64,000 nt of DNA from Hofstenia miamia (GCA_004352715.1 SCFE01000115.1:807128-871127); one strand, 5' to 3'. Shown: positions 27,301 to 36,558, numbered from the stretch's first letter. Program-made: numbers and translations. Notes: generated by a model not told the origin, from the letters alone.

Positions 27301-28692
27301 ATATGATTATCGGTTCGAGCAGTCAGGTATGTCAAAAAAGTAATTTTACAGTTATTTGATAATGGAAATTAATATGTAATTTAAGTTCGTGATACTTCAA
27401 CTAAGAAATAAGCGTGAATCGTGATTAAATAGTACGGGACTTAAAAGTGGGATTATAGAGTTGTGACTTTATGTTCTTAAATGTGTAAATAATTAGTTGC
27501 GTAGACAAAAAAGTGACCTAATGTCATTGTCTGGGCATTCGTATTTTTGAATTTCAGACTTATTTATCGGATGTAGGTCACAATCCATTATTTAGATATC
27601 CCGCATTTAAGAAAAGGTAAAATGGATGATTAAACCAACTAATGATTAAAGGATCTTTTTAATATGCGATGTACGGCTAGTAAAGCAAAATCATCAAGAA
27701 TTTTGAGATATCAATGAACTGTAACAGTAACATTTTAAAATTAACCCCACTCAATTCGCATGTTAAAATACACACAACAAAAACCGCCTGGATATATTTT
27801 CAGAAGCTAAACTTCAGATTTTTAAACATAATCAGATGTCTTATGTTCATAATTGCAATCAAACCACAGGTTGACCATGAAAATGGTCGTGTCATGTTGA
27901 GTGATCGAAGATAGAGGGTGTGAACGAGAATTTCTAGTGCAACCTTGAATATAAAAACCGCGCGATTCTATGAAATTGATTTCCTTGTAGGTAAACTAAA
28001 TTTAAGTAAATGATATGCATTTTTAATACAATATATTTGCATCCGTGGTTTTTTTCAAAATTATTTTAGGAAATATTGCAGAGCGACCCCTGGTTAGATG
28101 CCATTGCGTACAAATTGGAATAGGCAAGAGCTCTAAGGGAGTATTATACTCTCATTAGTTTATAAACACAAAATTAAAACAACGTGAAATCTCAAAATTA
28201 AAATGAATTTTCAAAAAGAAAAATAGTAGGGAGTAAATTATGATTTCCGATTGGCTTTGATAATGCATCGTTTTCTGTCAAAACTCTTTAATCTTTCCTT
28301 AAAAATCTCTTTTGTAATTAATTTTGAAAGAGAAACTAAGTTGACTTATAAGTAAAACACATACAGAAATCTAAATTTTTTTTTAAAGAAACCATATTCC
28401 ATGCATCGAATATTCTACGAAATACAAAACATTATAATTGCTAATTTAATGATCAATTAAGTTTTGTATGCTTGGCTTTGTGCGATGGCATAAGTATTGA
28501 AATTTCTTTCAAACACATATATATAAAGTTTAAGAACTGGACATAATGAATTTAAAAATTATTGCACTGAAACGATTAATAAGAAATTAATAGTTGACGT
28601 GAGGAATAGTTAAATAAACAAACTCACCTAAATCTGGCGGACGGAGTGCGAGAGCCACTGCGACCGTCATCCATCGATGTATCTGTGTCCAT
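5581..28692 (-). CDS. NEK7: NEK6/NEK7-type NIMA-related serine/threonine kinase, complete 7-exon gene
   Basis: Joined exons, in transcript order: 28692-28628, 24950-24857, 24452-24390, 23757-23647, 15069-14961, 11313-11111, 6006-5581 (last one after removing a false duplication). All junctions are GT-AG and keep frame. The product is about 299 residues, against 302 for human NEK7. Visible motifs: glycine loop GKGQFS (about 28-33), ATP-binding lysine in VALKK (K50), HRD (146-148, split by an intron), DLG in place of DFG (166-168, normal for this class), activation-loop serine in HSLVGTP (S182) and [10 protein letters not shown]. The family acts in mitotic spindle and centrosome function downstream of NEK9; that role is family knowledge. 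The tyrosine matching the autoinhibitory Tyr97 of NEK7 is kept (Y84), but the next residue is Q instead of Y. The C-tail is His/Gln-rich and ends in GNSGN. NEK6 and NEK7 cannot be told apart here; an invertebrate would have one NEK6/7. Confidence 0.93.
5643..5963. repeat. Identical 150-base copies flanking a 21-N gap
   Basis: 5643-5792 equals 5814-5963, with N at 5793-5813. It lies inside the last NEK6/7 exon and keeps frame by chance. Confidence 0.92.
6007..10974. other. NEK6/7 last intron; A+T-rich, with one GC-richer patch
   Basis: No exon or transposon recognised. A GC-richer patch at about 10100-10430 repeats words such as TAATCGCGATG, GCACCGG and GTGCGC in both orientations, suggesting an old repeat. 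Confidence 0.5.
11111..11313 (-). CDS. NEK7: NEK6/7 exon 6 (catalytic and activation loops)
   Basis: 203 bases between acceptor aattatttag and donor gtaagt. It encodes [20 protein letters not shown], then the activation loop [20 protein letters not shown] and [11 protein letters not shown]. Two bases complete the HRD Asp and the exon ends in phase 0. An identical copy lies at 12367-12569. Confidence 0.95.
12367..12569 (-). pseudogene. Duplicate copy of NEK6/7 exon 6, probably false duplication
   Basis: This is identical in sequence and splice sites to the exon at 11111-11313. It lies in the block 12231-13252, which repeats 10975-12229 directly across a single N. Including both exons would repeat the HRD/DLG region in one kinase and shift the frame, since 203 is not a multiple of three. 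The two blocks differ by a 236-bp indel, so they are probably two haplotypes placed in tandem. Confidence 0.85.
13253..14960. other. NEK6/7 intron sequence
   Basis: No exon recognised. The segment is A+T-rich with a G10 run at 14360. Confidence 0.5.
14360..14369. repeat. Run of ten G
   Basis: A G10 homopolymer in A+T-rich intron sequence; no function seen. Confidence 0.9.
14961..15069 (-). CDS. NEK7: NEK6/7 exon 5 (alpha-E helix to HRD)
   Basis: 109 bases between acceptor ttgtgtttag and donor gtattt. It encodes [20 protein letters not shown] and [16 protein letters not shown]. The final G begins the catalytic-loop Asp codon, which is completed by AT of the next exon (HR|D). Confidence 0.94.
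15310..15880 (-). mobile_element. Degenerate mariner-like (IS630 superfamily) transposase relic
   Basis: Read on the minus strand across frames, it shows [15 protein letters not shown] (PLHPxxVTVWCA motif), KHNATCHTI (QDGATCHT, catalytic Asp lost), KNRII, then [14 protein letters not shown] and the C-terminal [14 protein letters not shown]...GGDFQH block. Stops and frameshifts interrupt every part. The end near 15310 (CAGTGGGCACACG) could be the remains of a terminal repeat. It lies in the NEK6/7 intron before exon 5. Confidence 0.65.
15881..22798. other. NEK6/7 intron 4, mostly unassigned A+T-rich DNA
   Basis: Frames at 15861-16160 and 19038-19307 on the plus strand look mildly protein-like (the second reads [20 protein letters not shown]) but match no family I recognise. 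They may be transposon remains. CAGGGTTGTCAAA at about 21470 resembles an hAT transposon end without a clear partner. Confidence 0.4.
16659..16726. repeat. (TA)n microsatellite with TG interruptions
   Basis: About 68 bases of AT repeat broken by three GTATATAT steps, in a NEK6/7 intron. Confidence 0.95.
22799..23220. mobile_element. Foldback MITE-like element with inverted ends
   Basis: The left end GCACCAGGGTGAATTTTTTT and the inverted right end GCACCAGGGTTAATTTTTTG match, with further similarity (TTCAAATTTT) inward. Total about 422 bases with no coding capacity seen. No clear target-site duplication. It lies in an intron of NEK6/7. Confidence 0.55.
23647..23757 (-). CDS. NEK7: NEK6/7 exon 4 (hinge region)
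   Basis: 111 bases (37 codons), phase 0 at both ends, acceptor catcatttag and donor gtttga. It encodes [14 protein letters not shown], then the [20 protein letters not shown] hinge and alpha-D region. KYQKSF replaces KYYASF of vertebrate NEK7: the first Tyr is kept and the second changed to Gln. Confidence 0.94.
24321..24360. repeat. (TA)n microsatellite
   Basis: About 40 bases of TA repeat, 30 bases downstream of NEK6/7 exon 3 in transcript direction (in the intron). Confidence 0.95.
24390..24452 (-). CDS. NEK7: NEK6/7 exon 3 (alpha-C helix)
   Basis: 63 bases (21 codons) between acceptor cgttttag and donor gtacgc. It encodes [20 protein letters not shown] plus K, matching the conserved MDAKAR...CIKEIDLLK alpha-C helix with its salt-bridge Glu. 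A partial second copy lies at 24540-24588 after an N gap; this full copy is the one with a donor. Confidence 0.93.
24404..24659. repeat. Identical 120-base copies flanking a 16-N gap
   Basis: 24404-24523 equals 24540-24659, with N at 24524-24539. It overlaps NEK6/7 exon 3. Confidence 0.92.
24540..24588 (-). pseudogene. False partial duplicate of NEK6/7 exon 3
   Basis: This stretch repeats 24404-24452 exactly after a 16-N gap and has the acceptor side but no donor. It is best read as an overlap that the assembler failed to merge and not as a real exon. Confidence 0.85.
24857..24950 (-). CDS. NEK7: NEK6/7 exon 2 (glycine loop and catalytic lysine)
   Basis: 94 bases between acceptor tttgtgtttag and donor gtacga. 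It encodes [15 protein letters not shown] onward to VALKKVK, the N-lobe beta strands with the ATP-binding lysine. One base completes the split Arg codon, then 31 full codons follow and the exon ends in phase 0. Confidence 0.93.
25485..26695 (+). mobile_element. Degenerate Tc1-like DNA transposon
   Basis: Plus-strand frames read [35 protein letters not shown] and [10 protein letters not shown] near 25950-26096, then [18 protein letters not shown] near 26370-26420. These match Tc1 transposase (SDES-FNI, and SPDxNPIEN with the third catalytic Glu). Many stops. The ends (CAGTTAGTGACAATCAATCG at the left; inverted TAGCTACAATGAATTGCATC at the right) are diverged inverted repeats. Located in the first NEK6/7 intron. 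Confidence 0.75.
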
Positions 28693-28706
28693 TGGGAAAT
28701 ATGGCA
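28628..28706 (-). CDS. NEK7: NEK6/7 exon 1 (5' end of CDS)
   Basis: On the minus strand the exon ends AGATTTAG before donor gtgagt. The ATG at 28692 starts [20 protein letters not shown] and leaves two bases (AG) that join the G of the next exon to make Arg. An acceptor-like ttgctgatttcag sits just upstream (exon edge 28706), so this may not be the first exon. The frame stays open through the 14 bases between acceptor and ATG, so an upstream coding exon is possible. The ATG is chosen because the residues before the glycine loop then match the family's short N-terminal extension. Confidence 0.75.
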
Positions 28707-29197
28707 CTGAAATCAGCAACAGGTGAAAAATATTAGCCGCACTATAGAGGGAGCAATTAGACAACACAAAGCATTACGACAATAGAATTTTAGAATAAAA
28801 GAAATACATTCTGGCCACTAAGCACAATAATTTTGGAGGCCTTTATCATGTTTAATGAATCATATTACGCGTTACATGCCAATTCGAGTCGAGAAAATTA
28901 CCAGATTAATTGCAACTAAACAGCACCAATCAATTCCGTTCCAAGACTCGCACCTCGCTGAATAAAATTAAACCAATGAAATTAATATTTGATTTGTCAA
29001 AGTTGCCGCAGTTATAGTTTTAAATACCATTAAAATATGTAATCAGGTTATTAAACGAAACAAACTAAAAACCAAATGATATTGCATTCAAAATAATATT
29101 TCGAAATATATCCAGTAATAACAAGCGCTTCGATATTCAATCGTAAAATAACCCAATACCAAGTGTAAGCATGTTGTAAACGTAAATTGTTAATTAA

Positions 29198-29396
29198 ACT
29201 CTGTCCCAGTTAAGAAGTAAACCGGTTTTTTAGGAAAATGAGGTAGTATGATATAAACATGAGTATAATTTCAAGTTTTGATTTTCATTTTTTTATAATA
29301 TGCACAAGATCTAATTCGAGCCAAAACCATGGTATTTACGATATAATAAAACCCCAATTATTTATATAAAACTTTACTTATTAACTGGGACAGAGT
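29198..29396. mobile_element. 199-bp piggyBac-like MITE with TTAA target sites
   Basis: TTAA at 29194-29197 and 29397-29400 flank the inverted ends ACTCTGTCCCAGTTAAGAAG and, inverted, ACTCTGTCCCAGTTAATAAG. The repeats run about 24 bases with one mismatch. A TTAA duplication is the hallmark of piggyBac-type transposition. There is no transposase inside. It lies about 500 bases upstream of NEK6/7 exon 1. Confidence 0.8.
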
Positions 29397-30926
29397 TTAA
29401 ATATTGAATTAACTTTGACATGTTGGTCTTATATAAAAGCTATATTGAAAAAATAACTATAATACATTTACGTATAAATAAGTTATAATTATATAAAAGA
29501 AAACTTAGATTTATTAACTAAATATTTCAATAGTCTATCAATAAATATTTCTAAAACTCAATTTACAAAACTTGCACCACAACATTGTAAACCTATTGCA
29601 AGCAAAGTAAGTAAAGATCAGAATGTACCTTCATAAAAATCAATTGACCGATCTTGAAATTCGATTCCGTCATTTCAAATTAAGGCTATTACATGCGGGT
29701 ATCCAATATCTCTATGAAATGAAACCAATTCTCTAATCTTTGCACTTAATTAACACATTTGAAACAAGCCAATTTAATTATTCTAGTTTTTTACGATGCG
29801 GCATAACTGTTGAAACTAATGAATACTTAAAGGGTACGTTCAAGAGAACTGTATGGACGATGTTCAACATCAATAAACAACAAACATACTATCACCTGGA
29901 AATCAAATACGATACACCTGTTTAACAACTCCTTTCAAAAACTGTTTTTGATACACATATTCATTAGATTTCCCGCAGAATTATATAAATTATAACGCGT
30001 ACACTCATATTTGCAAAATATTAATTGCAGATATATCGACTTTTGGCAAAAAAGCCTTCAATTTTACACAGTAAATCTATGGAACAATCTTGACTAGGTT
30101 TTTTACGAATATTACAATATTTAAATGTAAATTGAAAAACACCTTTCTAAGTCAACAGAAGTTTTTGCATTCATCTAAAAAATACTAAGGATGAGAAATC
30201 CATAACACACTAAAGTAATGGTGTCATTTATGTATTGTTTTTAGTTTTGACTTTGTAAGCCCATCTTTTTCAGACTTGTATAAAAAGCTTGCCATTCATT
30301 ACAAACTTTCAAAGAATTCGCTTAATCCGCAGTTATTGTTATGCCAAATAGAATTATAGATTACTTAACATGTATATATTGTTGTAATGCCGTTTACCAA
30401 AATGGGTTAAAATCGCCTAAAATTATCGTTGCAAAAATTAACATATATTTGTCTATTAAAAAATGAAGAATTACTTTATTCTTGTTATTTTGACGTAAAG
30501 AAACAGAGTGTGAGGTTTTACATATTCATTTATGAATGACATGTTGTTACTGTTACTTATATTGATGTAACCTACAGAGTTGCACGAAATCAAATTAATT
30601 TCTAAAATAAAGAATTGTGCGGTAATAACGATTTTACTAAGATTTTACCCCCTCCCTTTAGAAATTACTAAAAAACTATGCAACTTGCCAACAGATTACT
30701 CGTTTGAATTTCACGTAGGCAGTAAGCATAGACTAAGCCTATACAAAATCTTAGCGGCAGGTTCAGTTTTGTTTGCGACCATATAATTGGTTCAGTCATC
30801 GACGGAATTCAAATCTAAATATATTCATACCTGAAAAACAATTCTAAATATTTGTATCAGAAAGTTAACATTAAAATTTACCTCCGAAACACATGTAAAT
30901 TCATTTTCGCATATGTTTTGGTTATA

Positions 30927-31532
30927 CAGGGTGGCCCATAAGTTTGTATACAGTTAATACAAACATTTAAATAACAAGAAATAGTGAATTAAGCACATCA
31001 TAAACAACAAAAAAACATAAAAAACAAACAGTATGTATTCAAAGATTAAGACAAATGTTCAAATTACTTTCCTTCATTGGTAACGCATTTTTCAAGACAA
31101 CAAACATGTTACAATTGAGACTCAACTCAATCAAGCAATTTCCTCACGCTGGTTCGGAAGACGTGGTTCGATTGAGTGGCCTCCTAGATCGCCTGATCTC
31201 AATCCGATGGACTACTTTCTATGGGGTGTTGTCAAAGATGATGTCTATGGCAGAAAGCCTACATCTGTTCCGGAAATGAAACAATACATAACTGATTCAT
31301 TCAATCGTATCACGGAAAACAAAGAGCTGTGTTCCAAGGTATGTCGTGGTGTTGAACATCGTCTTGAAAAATGCGTTACCAATGAAGGAAAGCAATTTGA
31401 ACATTTGTCTTAATCTTTGAATACATACTGTTTGTTTTTTATGTTTTTTTGTTGTTTATGCTGTGTTTAATTCACTATTTCTTGTTATTTAAATGTTTGT
31501 ATTAACTGTATACAAACTTATGGGCCACCCTG
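30927..31532 (+). mobile_element. 606-bp internally deleted mariner-like transposon with 172-bp TIRs
   Basis: TA dinucleotides (30925-30926 and 31533-31534) flank ends starting CAGGGTGGCCCATAAGTTTG. Left arm 30927-31098 and right arm 31361-31532 are inverted copies with about three differences. Between them, and into the right arm, runs the C-terminus of a transposase: EWPPRSPDLNPMDYFLWGVV, then KDDVYGRKPT and ending KQFEHLS before TAA at 31411-31413. The N-terminal two thirds are missing, so the copy depends on an enzyme from elsewhere. The near-identical arms suggest recent origin. Confidence 0.88.
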
Positions 31533-32069
31533 TATATTAAAGTTATATGGCACCTTCCTAAACTCCAAGTAAAAGGTATTGATAAAAGCTCAAGAAAGTA
31601 TGCTACCTTTTATTGTGGATCAAAATGACCCAATTCAGTATTCGGCGTGGTAAAAAGGAATGTAGTAAAGCGCGGTTTAAAAATGGAAATTTGATTATGA
31701 AAAAATACATATGCTCAAAAGAAAACGGTTAAATCACCAAAAACATTAGGTGAATAACATAATTGAGGTAATTTGATTTTGACTTCTATTCTTGTGTAAT
31801 GCAACAATTTGCCATATATTAATAAGGAGTCAGCAAACCTATTCAATACATATGCAAAGCATGTTTAAATGTAATGCTAAGTACACAAACCAATAATTAA
31901 TTAAAATGCGATATCTAAAAACAATAATAAAATTAAAAATTTAGATTGGTTTTTAATTTTATGTCCCATATATGGGTCAATATGACATATTACTCATAAG
32001 GTTGCGCCCCATATTGGGGCCACTCGACAAAAATACAAAAAAGCGTGCGAGGATGTCCTGAAAAATGCA

Positions 32070-32990
32070 TTAATAATAATAAATAATAATAATGAATTTA
32101 ACCGAAATTAATGGTGTATACAAAAATAAAATAGCATTTAAAAACAAAAAAGAGAATTTTAGGAAATAAAATACTTCGAAATCATAAAAGCAGAGTAGCA
32201 GTTTATAGAGAAAAATCAGGTCAAGGAATTTGAGATACGGCGAGATAGGCAAAAGTCTGGCTTTTAAAAGGAGATGAAGGAAAGTTTTATTAGAAGAGTA
32301 GATCCATCGAAGAGACCGGTGTAAAAGACGATCAATTTTTAGTTGAGAAGGAAGAGTTGAGATACCAACACTCAGATCCATAACAAAATGCGCTAAGACA
32401 ATGACTTGAAAATTATTAATTTGGTAAAGGAGTTAGAAGAACTGGGCATAGTGAATTTGAGAAAGTAAAAAATAGAAAATAATTTTTTAACTTTGTGAGA
32501 AATATGCATAGACCCGGAGAAAGAACTAGAAATCAAAATACCAAGATCACGAACATAAGGTTTGAAGGGAACAATGACATTATTAAAAGAAATCAGGAGA
32601 ACGGTTTTTGGAGAAAGAGAATAAGAGACTTTCAGATTTAGAGATATTAAAAGGAAGACCATTGGAAGTTGACCATAAAAGGGGCAACTGACTTTCGAGG
32701 TCAGAAGAAAATATGCGTGTCATCAACATATAGCATGCATGTAGAGTTGAAAGCAGTGATTGCTTGACGTAAAGTCATTGATGAAGATTAAGAACAAAAG
32801 AGGACCAAAAATTGAACCCTGAGGAACGCCAGATGTGACCGGAAGTTCATCAAAAAGAATAGAATCTGTTAGTGAGATAACTGGAGATGAAAGACACAAA
32901 GGAGGAATCACAACAAGAAGCCAGAGCTTCGAAACTAAGTGCGAATGAGGAACTTTATCAAAGGCCTTTTTAAATCAAGATAGACAGTAA
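32070..32990 (-). mobile_element. Jockey/CR1-type LINE reverse transcriptase relic
   Basis: Minus strand from about 32990: TVYLDLKKAFDKVPH (RT domain start), then LPVTSGVPQGSIFGPLLFLI and FINDF (32840-32770), then frameshifted YVDDTHIF with the catalytic Asp pair (about 32735-32700). Next come NGLPFNISKSESL, VRDLGILISSSFSGSMHISH (thumb, about 32550) and RSLRWIYSS (32320). Several frame changes and stops. The 5' part (endonuclease) is absent: the copy is cut at a palindromic (TA)n tract. Confidence 0.85.
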
Positions 32991-33035
32991 ATATATATAT
33001 ATATATATATATATATTTACTGTCTATCTTGATTT
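32972..33035. repeat. 64-base palindrome centred on a (TA)n tract
   Basis: AAATCAAGATAGACAGTAAA at the left is repeated inverted as TTTACTGTCTATCTTGATTT at the right, joined by about 28 bases of TA repeat. The whole unit can form a perfect hairpin. The left arm is coding sequence of the adjacent LINE (VYLDLK), so the right arm is an inverted copy of a LINE fragment. Confidence 0.9.
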
Positions 33036-34075
33036 TAAAAATCATCGTCAGAACAAAATTGCGGCAATATAAATTTACAATAAACTACATTGTAGAATAA
33101 AACTATAAATATGCATGCACTTAAAACATTTTTAGTATGTTAGTACTTAGTTGATTATTAATTAATTGCTCTTTATTTTTGTTCTTAATGTAAAGAGTCT
33201 CCATTATTGTTAATTCCTTTGTTCTTTTTAAAAGTTTAAAATTTGTTAGACTTGGTTGATGTTTGTGGATATTTCAGATCTTAGATGCCCCTTAACATGT
33301 TCATTTGCTCTTGTAATTAAATGACTTGTTTCACCAATGTACGATTTTTGACAATCGTCACAATTGTATTCATAAATTACAGATGAAATCAAATCTAATT
33401 CAAGAGTGTCCCTGTATTTTTTAATAGCAAAATTGGGGTTATGATGGTTCTCTTTAGATCTTTGTTAAGCATTTTAAGTTTTGATTTTACCGTTTTTTCA
33501 GTTGTTTTAATATATGGCATTTTCCAATAGATTTCTTTTTCATTTCTAATAATCTTGTTAAATGTTTGATTAGAGAAGCATTCATTTACAATCTTTTTAA
33601 TAAATTTGTGTGGATAGCAATTCTGATTAAAATACTCAAAATGTAAATCTAGTGATGAAAAAGGAATGTATAGACCAGTATTTGTTTTCTTCAAAACCAT
33701 TTTTGTTTCGAATTTATTGTTCATGTTTGTCACAGTTACACCAAGAAAATTTAATTGGCTATTGCGTTCTTCTTCCATCGTAAATTTGATTTAATCTAAG
33801 TGCTTATTTAAAATTCTAAAAAAGTTTTCAGCCTTGATTTTGTTAGTAAAAATAGAAAATATGTCATCCACATACCGAAAATATTATATAAATCCGTCAT
33901 TTTTAAATAATGACTCGACGATATCCATTGCAAAAGCAGCCATTGTTGGTCCAAGTTGTGATCCTATTGCCGATGATTTTTAAAATCGAAAACGTTTAAC
34001 GTGTGCTGTGTTCATATCAATGTATCTAAGAAATGTATGCAAAATTTCGCTCATAACTAGCCCCTAGACACCTAC
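33036..34075 (-). mobile_element. Penelope-like retroelement with RT and GIY-YIG endonuclease remains
   Basis: Minus strand: SAIGSQLGPTMAAFAMDIVE and YFRYVDDIFSIFTNKIKAEN (about 33960-33810; RT motifs with YVDD). Then QLNFLGVTVTNMNNKFETKM and KKTNTGLYIPFSS (33778-33640), and after a frameshift at about 33395 VIYEYNCDDCQKSYIGETSH followed by R...EH (33390-33290), the GIY-YIG endonuclease core. This RT then GIY-YIG order defines Penelope-like elements. An in-frame TAA before YFRYVDD and the frameshift make it inactive. The 5' part is missing. Confidence 0.88.
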
Positions 34076-34706
34076 TGATATGAAGAAAGCAGTCTTCTTA
34101 GCAGATATTTGAAATGCATACATAAAAAATGTTGAATAAATCATTGAAAAAATGTATGTATATTACGTGTATAATCGGCGCTAAATAGGCAGGGTTGGCA
34201 TGTTTCAAACACGACCTGTTTTAAACACTACATAAAAACTGTTTTTAAATGCTTTTCTTTTCAAATTTACATAGAATTTATATTTGGAAAGGGTGAAAAA
34301 TAATTTTTGGGTTCCGTCCATTCGTACTTTCATAACTGATTTTTAACCACAAAACTTAAATTTTGTTAACGTGTATGCAATGAGAAATAAATAATAAATT
34401 CAATATTTTCATATAAAATAATGACTTCTAGGCGCACAAGACAAAGGACTTACAATCATATATTGGTAATACAATGAATTGCAATATATATATATATATA
34501 TTTTGGATAAAATTTCTGCTCCAAATTTTGCTTCAATATATTACACTTGTTGAAAAGTGATTTCTTGAAAAATTCTTAATTTTCTTTAGCTAAAAGCGGT
34601 GTACTGAGTTGAGAATTCCTAAACATTTTTATTAACCCCGAATTTAACTGCAAAATTGCAATAAAGACAAACCCATTTAACTAAATACATCATTTACGTT
34701 GCACAA

Positions 34707-34709
<3 letters not shown>

Positions 34710-34742
<33 letters not shown>

Positions 34743-35041
34743 NNNNNNNNNNNNNNNNNNNNNNNNNNNNNNNNNNNNNNNNNNNNNNNNNNNNNNNNNN
34801 NNNNNNNNNNNNNNNNNNNNNNNNNNNNNNNNNNNNNNNNNNNNNNNNNNNNNNNNNNNNNNNNNNNNNNNNNNNNNNNNNNNNNNNNNNNNNNNNNNNN
34901 NNNNNNNNNNNNNNNNNNNNNNNNNNNNNNNNNNNNNNNNNNNNNNNNNNNNNNNNNNNNNNNNNNNNNNNNNNNNNNNNNNNNNNNNNNNNNNNNNNNN
35001 NNNNNNNNNNNNNNNNNNNNNNNNNNNNNNNNNNNNNNNNN
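34710..35041. other. (TA)n microsatellite running into a 299-N gap
   Basis: About 32 bases of TA repeat end at 34742; N from 34743 to 35041. The gap was probably caused by the repeat. Any translation across it is meaningless. Confidence 0.95.
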
Positions 35042-35399
35042 ATGGCTTAAGCATGCAGTTTACTGACACTGATAAAATCACTGGCCAAAATCGGACATAT
35101 TCCGGCTGAAATCGGAATTTTTTGACATGGCCGGAAGCGGACTTCATTTTTACAAGGAAAAACTGCCAATATCAATTTAAAACAATATCAAGTATTGAAC
35201 AACGCCCACATTTTTTAGAAATGTAAAAATTACTTCTAAGACGAATTCATAACTATTAAAATGACAATAAATCAAAATTTTTCAGCAATATTTTTTATTT
35301 TTTTTCATTTTTATATATTTTTTGAGAATTGCTTCCCTTGAGCTCAAATTTGCTATGTGGGGCAGCGGGCGCTAAATATTTTTCACATAATACTGAGCG

Positions 35400-35630
35400 C
35401 CCGTATAAGTATATATATATGAAAATATTAAATTACTGAGCTTCATAAATGCGACCGGTTTCGGTTCAAAATCTTTATCAGAACAAATTTGGAAGGAAAA
35501 CTAATTACAATTAAATACACTTAAAATTAATTTAAATTGCATGCATTAAAAAATGTTACAATAATATTTCTGTTTATTCATTAATCTTGATCTTATTTTT
35601 CTCTTTATATATATAGGGACTCCGCAACCC
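35400..35630 (-). mobile_element. Solo 3' fragment of a Penelope-like element
   Basis: Read on the minus strand, TTTGTTCTGATAAAGATTTT followed by GAACCGAAACCGG corresponds to TTTTGTTCTGACGATGATTT at the 3' edge of the Penelope-like element near 33060-33036. The flanking A+T-rich stretch also aligns loosely (CAGAACAAA..., GCATGCA..., ACATTTTT). No coding sequence is left. Confidence 0.5.
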
Positions 35631-36558
35631 CCAACAATATTTAATTGGATGTTGATGCCATTAAATTTCGAATTTAAGGCGACCTGAAAGATGTTCATGG
35701 ACTCCCGTAGCAAAGTGTCTTTATGTCTTTTCGATGTAAGATTGTTGAAAAATGTTCACATGTATATTCATAAATTAATGAAGAAGACAAAAGCAACTTC
35801 ATCACAGGATCCCTGTTCATCAAAATACCATGAGACTGTAATGATTGTAAAATGGGCACTATTCTTTTTTTAAATGTTGTGGTAATGATATTGAAAGAAA
35901 CTTCGGAATTAACTTTAATGATATATATATATTCTTTAATGAATTTTATGTTTTATAATCTTTTGGTATTTTTAAATGTAGTCTTCTAAATTTTCCAAAA
36001 AGTATATTGCAATACATTTCCTTCTCATTTTTGCATTAAAATATTATTGCAATACAATATTGAAAGGACAAACCGGAAATCATTCTAAAGATTTCTTGCT
36101 ATAAAGAAATGCCGAATATTTAAATATTATATTATAATGTATACATTGCCCTTGCTCATATAATTATGGAATATAGCATTTTAGAGTTTAACAAAAGTTT
36201 AATTTTTAGCTGGATTGAATTGTAAAAATTTTAGGCTAACTCCTAAGATTGAATGTACACATTGATTTAGATTTGAAATTGAAATTTAGAATTGAAATGC
36301 ACGACGGGTGTACTTTGAATTGAGTGTGACGTTTGGGTCAAACATCTCCCAATATTTGATAAATTAATAATTCAAATATTTTATTATCTAAGCTGTGCCT
36401 AAATCAAATCAAGAAAAACATTTTATCGTGATATTTAAATTTAAATTTAAACTTAAAGATTTATCAAAAATATGTTAATTGACAAGAATAGACGTTCAAA
36501 AAACGACACAATCTAAATGGGACACTGCCATGGGAATTTAATAAAAAATTAAATATAA

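Larger units (their letters stand above)
28707..36558. other. Intergenic spacer between divergent NEK6/7 and DMXL
   Basis: About 7.9 kb holding the promoters of both genes, which could not be located, and many mobile elements: TTAA MITE, deleted mariner, LINE relic, two Penelope pieces and an N gap. CAGGGTTGGCATG at 34193 resembles an hAT end. Confidence 0.6.
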
